From Aphidius gifuensis (taxonomy: Eukaryota > Arthropoda > Insecta > Hymenoptera > Braconidae): DNA of 64,000 nucleotides. Shown here in pieces: positions 10,742 to 20,941 of the stretch (position 1 is its first letter; every line of letters starts with the position of its first letter). The position numbers and the translations under genes are program-made. Location of the stretch: assembly GCF_014905175.1 (NCBI RefSeq), contig NC_057791.1:14636177-14700176 (forward strand). The letters run 5' to 3'. The notes under the pieces are model-generated. The model saw only the letters and a list, made by a program, of their open reading frames with translations. It did no database searches and was not told where the DNA came from.

Positions 10742-10984
10742 AGGTGCTTTCTTTTGGGTGGTTATTTTTTTTCCTGTTTATTTTCGCGCATGCGCAGTTA
10801 AATGCGCAGTCGGCAGAAAGTCAGATTGCAACAGCGTAGGACATAAGGAGCTGTATCAGCCATGTTTTAGTTCTTATTTTTTACGAATTATTTGTTTCGA
10901 CGCCACTGCTCTTTCCTCAATTTTGCATGACATACGCATGTGCATTGAAGTGAAAAAAAAATAAACACCCAAAAGAAAGCACCT
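10742..10984. mobile_element. MITE, family a, with matching empty site
   Basis: A 243-base element with terminal inverted repeats AGGTGCTTTCTTTTGGGTG / CACCCAAAAGAAAGCACCT. The flanking bases (GATAACTATCAAT left, TATACTTGAAAAAAATTT right) join as an uninterrupted sequence at 8560-8590, so this copy inserted after the spacer was duplicated. Internal GCGCATGCGCAG and CAGCGTAGGACAT are shared with the copies at 23480 and 29795. Confidence 0.85.
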
Positions 10985-11623
10985 TATACTTGAAAAAAAT
11001 TTATTATAAAATAGAGTGAAACCAGCAGAAGATCATGAGGTACCTTATGCACATGCGCGAATATTGAAGCACACAAAAGCAAATTGTATGTCTGTGAAAA
11101 CAGCATTTATTCCAATTCGCAATTCTTATATACACAGGCATACAATTCGTCTTCGTGTAAGTCGAGTAATTATTAATTATTTTCCTTGTTTTTTTTATTT
11201 GCATTCAATTAGGAAACCAGGTGTATAAAATTATTAGCATATCTTCTAAACTTAATTTTTATTAAATTTTTAAATTACAACATTATATTTGAACAATTAT
11301 GTCATAGAGGGATTATCATCGATGTTACACCAGCTTACCAGGAAACAACTGAATCAGATGATGGATATTTTAAAAAATATTCAAATAGAATATTCTATAT
11401 TCTATTATGTAATTACCACGATTGATAATTAAGTAAAAAATACACGTTCAAAGAAAGTCAATTCATACACTTTAGGAGATAATTACGTTTTTTTTTTACA
11501 TTTGTATTTATAATAATTATTATAAAATATAAATATATAGTCATGACAATAGAATTTCATAACACAATGATAATGTCTTTTGATAAAATTTATTTTTTAC
11601 AACACCAATGAATTTTTTTTATC
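10985..11623. other. AT-rich intergenic DNA, duplicated spacer
   Basis: No gene seen. It is a copy of the spacer at 8583-8830, followed by the conserved 3' flank of the MATH-BTB gene at 11624. Confidence 0.45.
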
Positions 11624-12694
11624 TTATGACAATAGCAACCCCTCAAGAACACCATAAAAAAGTTTAGGATATTTATCTTTGTAAATTTTAAATATCTCAT
11701 TTGACAAAATAGCTTGTAAATTTTGTCTCATAAATTTCAAACACATTTTGTTCAGTTTTTTAAGTCTATATGTATCAGAACAAATAAGTATACTTGCAAC
11801 ACTATCAAAATCTATCGTTTTGCAAATTTCTTCTTCACAAATATTTTTGAGGCGATCAACCTGATATTTTTCAGCAACAGCAAGTAGTTCCATTGGCATT
11901 TTGTCAACATTTGGTGATTTATCAGTATAAATATAACGTAAAAATTCTTCAAAAACATCTTCATCAATTTCTTCAATGACAATTTCATTTGTTTTATTTT
12001 CTTTGAATTCTTCATGATTAAACATTGCAGTAAAAACAGGACTGCGTGCTCCAAGAATGCCTTTGATTGCACGAAATGATTTATGACCTACTTTAATGGA
12101 AACATCAGCTGATTCTTCATGTAACAAAAGTTTTTTCAAGTCTTCGTTCAGTTGTGGTTTTACATTAATTTTTGGCATTTTATTAAAAATATTATCTCGT
12201 TTCTTAGCCATTATTGTTATTGTACAACAAATATTAAGTTCATCAGTTTGCATGTATCTGAACAATGGATATGTCCAGTCAGTTGATTTTAAAACATAAC
12301 ACATTTTGTCTTGACTTGAAGTTCTTCTGTCTTGAAATCGATCGGAAGTAAAATTATTTTCAGTTTTTTCATTTCCATCAACTGATATTTTCCAATCGGT
12401 ATGTAATTGAAAAAAATTATCACAATTGAATGATTGAAGTATTAAGTTTATTGTAACTTGCGACAGATCATGTGTAGTTGTCGACCAAACTGGACTCACT
12501 CTCAAAACCCATTCATCGTCAAAATTAGAATAATGAGTTGAAAAAGTTGGTGTTATAATTGTATCTCCAGCTGTCATCTGACGAGAGTTTTTAATTGTAC
12601 ACTTATATGTAAATTCACAAGTTTCCTTACGAGTAACATAGTCTTTACTTGTCATCATAAGTTTAACGGATTCTTGAGTAACAATCACTGACAT
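11624..12694 (-). CDS. MATH-BTB (SPOP-like) protein, subgroup II
   Basis: Single exon, 356 aa from the conserved start MSVIVTQESVKLMM. The reading frame stays open upstream to 12982, but that 96-codon extension crosses the conserved promoter block (ATCATCGATAAACC at about 12832-12845), so I place the start at 12694. MATH is about 26-161 with the same Trp-to-Cys change (YKCTIKN) as the gene at 9282, plus an insertion around residue 120 (DRRTSSQDK). BTB is about 180-292 with intact FKE and the usual SPNVDKMPMELLAVAEKYQ helix region. Ends at LLLS. Third tandem member of subgroup II. Confidence 0.88.
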   Translation of the reverse strand: MSVIVTQESVKLMMTSKDYVTRKETCEFTYKCTIKNSRQMTAGDTIITPTFSTHYSNFDDEWVLRVSPVWSTTTHDLSQVTINLILQSFNCDNFFQLHTDWKISVDGNEKTENNFTSDRFQDRRTSSQDKMCYVLKSTDWTYPLFRYMQTDELNICCTITIMAKKRDNIFNKMPKINVKPQLNEDLKKLLLHEESADVSIKVGHKSFRAIKGILGARSPVFTAMFNHEEFKENKTNEIVIEEIDEDVFEEFLRYIYTDKSPNVDKMPMELLAVAEKYQVDRLKNICEEEICKTIDFDSVASILICSDTYRLKKLNKMCLKFMRQNLQAILSNEIFKIYKDKYPKLFYGVLEGLLLS

Positions 12695-13010
12695 GATTAT
12701 ATGTATATTAATTATATTTAGTTTCCAAACTGATAAATTTCTTTGAGACTTGTATTGACTTTTACAGGTTAACTCACACTGATGAGCAATGAAACCTGGA
12801 AACCTCGTGACTGATTCGAGCACATGGTTTATCATCGATAAACCTATAGACGAATTAATCGATCGATCTAAAAATCGATACAATCGATCGATATATCTAT
12901 ACGCGTTAATATAACTACAATAATGAAAAAATGGAGAAAATTCAATGTTTCTTAATAATAAACAAACGCAGCATTTTTTCAAATCATAAAAAAAAGTTGT
13001 TTCGAGATGT
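12695..13010 (-). promoter_or_regulatory. Upstream block of gene at 11624, class I promoter motif
   Basis: Contains GAGCACATGG, TTTATCATCGATAAACC (about 12828-12845) and CAATCGATCGATAT. The core lies about 140 bases upstream of the chosen start. Homology to the other class I blocks ends near 13010. Confidence 0.45.
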
Positions 13011-13921
13011 TTACACTTCTGAGCTTAATCAATACCATCTGGATGAGATACATGTACACTATAGCATTATTTTTTATTTAGATTTATACATAACTATATA
13101 TAGAATTTAATTTAACTGTTTTAACAAATTACTATTGTCAGCATAACAGTGTCACGTCACATTATCTAATTAAACACAGTATTCAATTATTATTTATTGA
13201 CTCAATATAAGATGTAAAGTTTATTCAGAAGCTCTGGAATCTGATTATGAAACTGTTGATATACAAAGAGCTAACCAAACGAGTAATTTTTATTGTTCAT
13301 TTCATTTATACACTATCAACACTGGTATATAAAACATTTTCATCAGCTTATATTCTAGACTTAGTCCTTATCAAATTTTTAAATTATCAGAAACAATTAT
13401 ATCTCGTGAAGCGATTGAATCAGTAATAAGTTTATAAAATATTTAAATTCAATATTATGTAACTAACGCATCAATTAATCATTGAATAAAATGTACACAT
13501 TCAAAGAAGGTGCAAATTCAAACAGTACTAATTATTCAACTGACAAATTATACAGAATATTAGATAAATCATTAAAAAGATTTTCTGAATTTCAATAAAC
13601 AACACAATTGCCAAATATGGAATTCGGAAGAAGATAAGAAAATACATATTAAATAAATATAATAGAAAGAAAGGAAAGAAAAAAACGATCTTCTTTCGTT
13701 ACACATATTGCATGTAAAACCTGGTGGTTGTAAATGCAAGGTGATTACATTAACGTAATAGATAATTTTACAAAAGTATTATTAATTTTAATTAAAAATA
13801 ATTGTTATAAATCTATAAAAAATGCAGTAATACACATCTTTTATTTTTTTTAAATCTATTTTTTTTATTAATCTAGTATTAAATACAAAATTAATTGTCA
13901 ATTATCATCAATTTTTGTCGA
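13011..13921. other. AT-rich intergenic DNA between MATH-BTB and F-box/LRR loci
   Basis: No gene seen. It includes flanking sequence also found at about 40180-40600 and 36770 (dispersed cluster spacer). Short poly-A/T runs near 13840-13920 may belong to the 3' end of the LRR locus. Confidence 0.4.
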
Positions 13922-16326
13922 TTATCTAATTGTCTTTGGTGGATTCTGAATAATGTCTAAATATGGTGAGTGATATTGTTTAATATCAGGTATAAATGAA
14001 ACTTTTAATGTCAATTTTTGTTTTCGACTTTTAGAAATTTCTGCTGCTGTTTTTATAAAATTAGCAGTTACAGCTGTTTCTACAATTTGTAACTCTTCCA
14101 TTTTTGATGAATTTTCAAGAACTTTCGTAACTGAATCATCAGTAATTTTATTGCTGTTTGGTAAATATAAAATTTTTAATTTTTTAAGCAATCTAATTGA
14201 AGAGTCTGTAACGTGACTATGGCCGGAAAGATAAAGATATTGTAAAAGTTTTATCTTCGATATAGCTATTATACCAACATCAGTTACCCGTTCACACGGT
14301 ACTTTCAATACTTCGACATTTCTCATGCAATTGACAATATTATATAAATAATCATCTGAAACTCGACAAGAAGTCAAATCCAATTCGGTGAGTGTACGAT
14401 TCTTTCCCTCAAAAATATCGTGCTTAAAAATATATTTAGATACAGGACGGTTAAAATGAATAACTAATATTTTAGAATTTCTTAGATACATTGATAAATC
14501 AGGATCAATCGCTATACCAAAAATTTCAATTGTTTTCAAGGCCTTTAGTTCATGAATCACCTGCAAAAAAAATTATTCATAAGTATATGTTAAGAATAAA
14601 AAGAATATTTTTCATTTCTTTTTTGTGATCGATATAAAATTTAACTTACCCGAGTGAGTGGTCTTGTAATTTCACCGCAGTGATCCCTACCTCTGATCCA
14701 GTTCGACAGACTCAGTTCAGTCAATGTTCCAGCAACGTTTATCAATGAATTTGTTAAAGCAGTAGATAAGTTACGTCTTGTACTACGGTCATCAGTTTGA
14801 AATATAACTTTTAATACTTTCAGTTTAGTTAGATATGAAAATCCATTCCAGGATGGTATATCGTGACAATACATCAATCTCAACCGAAGTTTTACAACGT
14901 TATAACAAGATTCATTAATAGCTGGTACTATGTTCCAATCACTATAAGTTGTCACGCCTAATTCTGTTAAATAAAAACCACATTTATCGAAAAGTGATCT
15001 TGTAAAATAGAATACATAGAGAGTGTCGCCAGCCTGGCCCTCGAAACTCTCTTATTCTAACTCTTTTTATTTTCTTTGAACTTGGACGCCTATCACATTG
15101 CCAATAAGTGAGTTTACGTTTTCTGACATCGGACCAAGTTTTTTTAAGGATTTTTCGCCATTTTTTGCATACTAAAAAATAAATTAATAACAAATATATT
15201 AACTATCATTATACTAAATAATTTTTTTAATCATATAATTAATATGTTATAATTATCATACCCAATGCAATTTTTGGTCTTTCACATGCTGACACACGCA
15301 TAAATATTTCAGCTAGGCAATCATCATTAACAAGGTCAATCGTCGTGTTTTTAGTGTCATCAGCATAATGCTGATAGTATTTCTAAAAAGAATATTCAAT
15401 AAATTTAATATATCTTGGGATATTTGGAAGAGTGACCCAAAACGGACACTCTGTTCACATGTATATATATTCAGATAGGGAATTTGATAACTATATAATT
15501 TATTATGATCTAAACCCAGATCTGATCAGATCAAATTTGATCTGACTAGATCAAATCTTATCTGAGCCAGATCAAAATCGATCAAATTAGATCTGGCTCA
15601 GATCAAATTAGATCTAATTTGATCTGATTTGATCTAACGATTTTTCCCTGGGTTCTTAAACATTCATTCGCCCGTGATCTAGTTTGATCTAAGTGCAGAT
15701 CACGTTTGATCTACTCAGATCTAAACAGATCAAGTTTGATCTGATCAGATAAGATTTGATCTGGGCGCAGATCAAGTTTGATCTAGTTAGATCTAGTCAG
15801 ATCTGGTCAGATCTGGTCAGATAAGATTTGATCTGGGTCTAGATCAAGTTTGATCTAGTCAGATCAAGTTTGATCTAGTCAGATCTGGTTAGATCAAGTT
15901 TGATCTGGTCAGATAAGATTTGATCAGGGCCCAGATCAAGTTTGATCTAGTCAGATCTGGTCAGATAAGATTTGATCTGGGTCCAGATCAAGTTTGATCT
16001 AGTCAGATCTGGTCAGATAAGGTTTGATCTGAAACCAGATCAAGTTTGATCTATACCCAGATCTGGTCAGATCAAATCTTATCTGAGCCAGATCAAAATC
16101 GATCAAATTAGATCTGGCTCAGATCAAATTAGATCTAATTTGATCTGATTTGATCTGACGATTTTTCCCTGGGTTCAATCTGCAAGCATGGTAACTGCAT
16201 TCATTCTCAACTAACCTTATTATTCTTTTTTTTGAAAAAACGTGTTGAAATTTCACTTCTAAGTTTATATTTTCTTGCCAAAAGTTCTTTCAAGTCCGAT
16301 GTACGTAGTCTTTTGTAGTAACTCAT
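13922..16326 (-). pseudogene. F-box/LRR-like gene, four exons, frameshifted (copy A)
   Basis: Exons on the minus strand: 16216-16326 (start MSYYKRLRTSDLKELL), 15262-15382 (F-box-like core VNDDCLAEIFMRVSACERPKIAL), 14650-15171 (VCKKWRK then LRRs) and 13922-14560 (LRRs of the AMN1/cysteine-containing type, e.g. LTELDLTSCRVSDDYLYNIV, VTDVGIIAISKIKLL). All borders are GT...AG and the phases agree. Within exon 3 the frame shifts near 15030-15055: the LTYWQCD frame reaches a stop at about 14984, while the LRR frame resumes as SLFDKCGFYLTELGV. Unless this is an assembly error, the copy is broken. Intron 1 carries the GATCT array. The locus is divergent from the acidic-loop MATH-BTB gene at 17986. 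Intact relatives would be SCF substrate receptors. Confidence 0.65.
15513..16177. repeat. GATCTGATCAGATC palindromic array inside intron 1 of copy A
   Basis: About 660 bases made almost only of interlocking GATCT / AGATC words (GATCTAGTCAGATC, GATCTGGTCAGATAAG). It starts AACCCAGATCTGATC and ends GATTTTTCCCTGGGTT, so the outer ends are inverted. A block of about 110 bases ending in CGATTTTTCCCTGGGTTC is almost identically repeated (about 15540-15655 and 16060-16177). The matching intron of copy B is only about 105 bases and lacks the array, so it is an insertion. It may be a transposon that expanded by internal duplication. Confidence 0.85.
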
Positions 16327-17518
16327 ATTTAATAAAATTAAAATGTGATAACCACGTTTGAGTTTAATATTTTTTAATTATTTTATTTCTATATATGAAT
16401 ATTATATATATTATATTAAAATAAGATCAAAAGATTTTTAAACTCCAGTCATCAAACATAACTAAAGATCAGAACTAATCAGAATGGCGGAGTGCAGTGA
16501 TGTATATATGTATATTATGTAAATACTATACTCTAGAGCTGCCGCTGTGCACACGTGCTTCTTAAATTTTAATTGTCACATTTTCACATTGCACATTAAT
16601 TGTTATATTGTCAACAACTGGCAGCAACGTTTGCAAACGTTTTCCAAAAAACGCAAAAAAACACTTAAGATCGAGTAAAAACAATAAAAATATTATTTAT
16701 TTATTTATTTACAAAATGAAATTCTAAACGCAGCTGCAGTGTTGAAGTATGGTAAAAATGATTGTGCATGTCCATTTTCCAGTCTCAGTTAATAATTCTC
16801 AATGCCTTATTTCCTCTATCATGGTTTTGTGTTTTTATTTCAATTATATATATTTTTTATTCTTTTAAATCTTTTTTCGTTTGGTGCTCATATTTTATTT
16901 TAAATTTATGAGACAATTGCTACCACATGTTTTGTCACATCGACCTAATTATGTCTAACTTAAGTTTTTTTTTATTTTTTCTTATATATTTTTCCATGCT
17001 CTGGTACAGCTGTTGATATTACATACTTTATTATTAAATCATTTTAGTATTTTTTCTTTTTATAAAATAAAAATGTACCTGCAGTCTTTATTGTAAAATT
17101 ATTATTTATTATTTTTTCCCTTTGATATTTAAAAAAAAAATATTTCTATTGACCAATATTTAGACAAAATTTTATTTTTTATATTGGTTTATAAATTTTT
17201 AATATTTAAATTAGTGGAAATCAATTTGTTCTATTTTTCTACACCATATGAATAGTTGTATTCTGAATCCACTATCGAGAATTTTTTTTCTCATTTTTGC
17301 TAAACTTTGAGGGGAAAAAACATATACAAAATATTGTATATATGTATGTATACCAATTTTTACGGCTCATTGTACAAATTTATTCACAAAGTTTTTTTTT
17401 TAGATTGTATAGATATATAAATTAGAAATTTGACGAATTATTGGGAATATTATTCGAGATATACTTATATTAGATTTATAAAAATTTTTATAAAAAAAAA
17501 AAAGAGGGCAACTATCTT
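16327..17518. other. Divergent intergenic region between copy A and the gene at 17986
   Basis: No gene seen. AT-rich; no match to other blocks here that I can name. It may hold the promoter of the F-box/LRR copy near 16330-16560. Confidence 0.35.
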
Positions 17519-17985
17519 ACATTCGATGTAGTAGCATACGTACGATTGTATAATACCCCAAAAATCGTCAAATTACCCATGGTACAAAAACTACAGGTAT
17601 AGCAGTGCGCAGCCTTGCTTGGCTAGTGTGAAAGGCAAGCTTTTGATTGGTTCGATTGAGAAAAGGCACCTTTTTCATTGGCTCAAAAAGCTGCGCAAAC
17701 CGTGACGAAAAATTGATGGACTACTGCTATACCTGTAGTTCTTGTACCATAGAATTACCCATCACTCCCATCATTGCTCATCTGTGCTCATCTGTGCCCA
17801 TCGTGCTTATCTGCAGTCTGCTGCAGTCTGAGTTGCCGAGTTGGCCCTAGTCGTCCCAGTTAGTCCTGGACTCCTGGTCTTGGTTTAAGTGACTTTGAGT
17901 AAACCTATAAATAAATACGCAAATACGATTGTGCTTCAAAAAAATTAATCAGTTTGGAAACCAATTATAATTAATATACATAATC
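17519..17985 (+). promoter_or_regulatory. Class II promoter block of gene at 17986
   Basis: It contains ATTCGATGTAGTAGCATACG then CCCCAAAAATCGTCAAATTACCC (to 17578), a block also found upstream of 24266 (about 23988-24042) and 46418-47587 (about 47711-47774, minus). The block is interrupted by a MITE (17579-17752) and resumes with AATTACCCATCACTCCCATC. These three genes all belong to the acidic-loop subgroup. Confidence 0.5.
17579..17752. mobile_element. hAT-like MITE with 8-base target duplication
   Basis: A 174-base element with inverted termini of about 28 bases (ATGGTACAAAAACTACAGG left, CCTGTAGTTCTTGTACCATAG right). It is flanked by the direct repeat AATTACCC (17571-17578 and 17753-17760). 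The empty site CGTCAAATTACCCATCACT is preserved, inverted, at about 47711-47730. An 8-base duplication is typical of hAT elements. Confidence 0.85.
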
Positions 17986-19113
17986 ATGTCAGTAGTTACT
18001 AGAACTATCCAAGAATCCATTGAACATTTGATGTTAAAACAAGACTATTTCAAGGGTAAGGAAACTTGTAAATTTAAATATGAATGGACAATAAATAACT
18101 TCAGCCAATTGGCTGTAGTGATGACATCACCAAGTTTTTCATCTCATTATTCTGATTTTGATGATGAATGGATTTTGAAAATAAATCCAAATAAAAAAAC
18201 TGATTCAGATAACGTTTCTGAATCTGATAATTACAGTTCTGACAGTTCTGGATTTGATGACAATTTTGAATCAGACAGATATGTGGCGGTAGAGCTACAA
18301 CTTCGATCATTCCATGCATTCAATAATCCTCTACAATTACAAGCAGAGTGTGAAATATCAATTAATAACAGAGGAGTGAAAACTAAAAGACACTGTTTCA
18401 ATAAAATTTCAGAAAAAATTTCGTACAATAAATTTATTTCAAGATCAAAGTTGTTAAATCCTCTGAATGGATTTTTACAAAATGATGAGCTTAAAATTTG
18501 TTGTACAATAAAAATGTCTAAAAAACTGACAAAAAATTCTGTTGTAATTTCAACATCGAATGCAACACTTAATGCAACACAACAACTGAGTGAAGACTGG
18601 AAAAATCTTTTGTTAAGTGAACAATCAGCTGATGTTACCATTCGTGTGGGTCAAAAACCATTTCGTGCAATCAAAGGCATTCTTGGAGCACGCAGTCCTG
18701 TTTTTGCTGCAATGTTTGATCATGAAAAATTAAAAGAAAGTGAAAAAAATGAAGTTGTCATTGAAGATATTGAAGAAGATGTTTTTGAAGAATTTTTACA
18801 TTATATTTATACAGGTGAAACACCAAATATTGACAAAATGCCAAGAGAACTACTTGCTGTTGCTGAAAAATATCAAGTTGAAAGTTTAAAAAATATTTGT
18901 GAAGAAGTAATATGCAAAACGATAGTCCTTGATAATGTTGCAAGTATACTTGTTTTTTCCGATAGATATAATCTTGAAAAACTTAATCAAAAATGTTTAG
19001 AATTTATGAAAAGAAATTTACGAGCCGTTATGTCAAATAAAACATTTCAAGTTCAAAAAAAAAAATATCCTGAAATTTTTGTCGGTGTTCTTGAGCACTT
19101 GCTGTTGTTATAA
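17986..19113 (+). CDS. MATH-BTB protein with acidic MATH loop, subgroup III
   Basis: Single exon, 375 aa. MATH is about 28-178 (KFKYEWTINNFS, SSHYSDFDDEWILKINP, LKICCTIKMSK), interrupted by an Asp/Ser/Glu-rich insertion at about 72-97 (SDNVSESDNYSSDSS) that subgroups I, II and IV lack. BTB is about 200-310 with L249-K-E251 and the SPOP-like YTGETPNIDKMPRELLAVAEKYQ. The tail ends at LLLL. Predicted CUL3 substrate adaptor. Its divergent neighbour is the broken F-box/LRR copy A. The closest paralogue is at 24266, which has the same divergent arrangement. Confidence 0.92.
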   Translation: MSVVTRTIQESIEHLMLKQDYFKGKETCKFKYEWTINNFSQLAVVMTSPSFSSHYSDFDDEWILKINPNKKTDSDNVSESDNYSSDSSGFDDNFESDRYVAVELQLRSFHAFNNPLQLQAECEISINNRGVKTKRHCFNKISEKISYNKFISRSKLLNPLNGFLQNDELKICCTIKMSKKLTKNSVVISTSNATLNATQQLSEDWKNLLLSEQSADVTIRVGQKPFRAIKGILGARSPVFAAMFDHEKLKESEKNEVVIEDIEEDVFEEFLHYIYTGETPNIDKMPRELLAVAEKYQVESLKNICEEVICKTIVLDNVASILVFSDRYNLEKLNQKCLEFMKRNLRAVMSNKTFQVQKKKYPEIFVGVLEHLLLL

Positions 19114-19954
19114 AATGAAAAATATTCATTGGTATTTTGTTTGAAACAAAAAAATTTTTATTTTATATTTTGTATTAACATTTTGAAATTTTTTTCTAAA
19201 ACCTCTATTGTATACAATAAATAAATATAATAAATATAAAACAATATATTGAAAAATAAATTTTTATCAATAGACTTATTTTCTTAAAACCTTATCATAT
19301 TTTTTTCAGTCGTTAAGTGTTATTGGAAAAATAAATATTTTTTTATTTGATAATTTCGTTATAAAACTCATTTGGTCATGTATTGATGATAATATTTAAA
19401 ATTCATAATACTTATATACAAATTCATATTTTCATTATTTATTAAAATATTGTAATAATTTTTAAAAAGTCTTTAAATGATTATGTACTAAATATTTGTA
19501 TAAAATTTATGTTGGACCTGTTGCTCACTGTTTCTATAAAAACGCAGTCTTGTCATTATGATAAACGAATTATTTATAAACTCAACTTATTTCAGTTGCA
19601 CCTATATGTATAATTATCACAAGATTCATTGAGATGGTATTGCTTCGTTGCTTTTGGTATGTTAAAATAGTCATGTTGAATTTAATTTTTTTTTTTTTAC
19701 TATTAAAACTCAGTCGTTTAGTTCAAAAATGTTTTTTTTTTTTATTTTAGCTATCGAATTCATCTCTTTCTGTGCAGTAGTAGTGTATGCACTTGTTGAT
19801 ATTCCAAAGAAAAACAAATGAGTGTGGAATTACTAAGATCATGCTCATTTAGCGATCATCTCTTACAACACAAAAAAATTTAGTTTTTATAATGTCAAAA
19901 GTAACATAATTATTATTGTGATATATGTTTGTCACAAAATACTATTTTGTGACT
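19114..19954. other. 3' flank of gene at 17986
   Basis: No gene seen. The first 250 bases carry the conserved MATH-BTB 3' flank (ATTCATTGGTATTTTGTTT, TTTTTCTAAAACCTCTATTG, CTTATTTTCTTAAAACCTTATCA, GTCGTTAAGTGTT), repeated after the gene at 24266. Confidence 0.5.
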
Positions 19955-20661
19955 AGTGATGCCGAGAGACGAGACGAGACGAGAGAGGGCTGACTCTCGT
20001 CTCGTCTCGACTAAAAGATCGTCTCTCGTCTTGTCTCGTCTCTCGTGACGAGAGAAAATTTGTCTCTCGTCTCGAATATTCTCGTCTCTCGTCAGCTATC
20101 TCTCGTCTCGTCTCGACTTCTCTCGGTCAACAATTTATTTTTGGTAGTTTTATTTACAATATAAATAATAGATTCATTACTTTGATTTTATTATAATTTT
20201 TTTTTTTTAATTTTTAACACAAATTTTTTATGCTTAGATATTATTCGATTATTCCGGTAATTTTTCTGCGAAAAACAAATATAGTATGGAGAATAGATAT
20301 GTTATCTATACTGTACTATATATATAAAACAAGAAGCAATATAAAAAATAATATCATAATCAACATATTGATGAAAAAAAAATCGAAAATTTATTATAAT
20401 AGATTTAAAAGAATTATAAAAGCGTCTAAAAGAAATGTATTATCATATAAGTAGATTGAAAATATATAAAAATCAAAAAAAAATAAAAACATGAACTAAA
20501 ATATTTATCTCTCGACTTTTCTCTCGCATATCGACATTGGTGTCTCGTCTCGTCTCGTCTCTCGCGACGAGAGAAAATTCGTCTCTCGTCTCGAAATTTA
20601 TCGTCTCTCGTCACCTCTCTCTCGTCTCGTCTCGAGTTCTCTCGTCTATCGCGGCATCACT
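19955..20661. mobile_element. MITE with CTCGT satellite arms (AGTGATGCCG / CGGCATCACT termini)
   Basis: About 707 bases. The outer inverted termini are AGTGATGCCG and CGGCATCACT, a terminus style seen in hAT elements. Inside each end lie about 150 bases of pentamer-like GTCTCTCGTCTCGTC repeats, around an AT-rich middle (20125-20505) with only non-coding short ORFs. I could not see a clear target duplication. Confidence 0.75.
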
Positions 20662-20941
20662 ACAAAATACTAAAAAATCACCTTTGATGTTCTCTGCTAT
20701 CGATGGATTTTACAAAAAAATATATATAGAAAAGAAAGGCATATAGTATGCAATCGATGTTATAGAAATGACATATTATAAATTTTTTTTTTTTTTTTGT
20801 AACTAACAAAAAATATTCTTTTAATTATATGTAAGTAGTGTCTGGAACTTTTTCTCAAGTCAAAGAAATAAAAAATTTTTATTGAAAAACAAAGTCTTCA
20901 TTTAGACCACCTTCTCTTTATACAAAATTAATTGCAAATTA
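20662..20941. other. Spacer 3' of F-box/LRR copy B
   Basis: AT-rich; nothing recognisable beyond the likely 3' UTR of copy B near 20870-20941. Confidence 0.3.

Noticed and set aside
12695..12982. 96-codon N-terminal extension of the gene at 11624.
   Set aside because: It reads through the conserved upstream block shared with other genes, and paralogues start at MSVIVTQ.
15513..16177. GATCT array as a CRISPR-like or bacterial repeat.
   Set aside because: No unique spacers of constant size, and it sits in a eukaryotic intron.
20230..20746. Short ORFs within the CTCGT element.
   Set aside because: They read simple repeat or AT-rich sequence, with no domain or codon signature.
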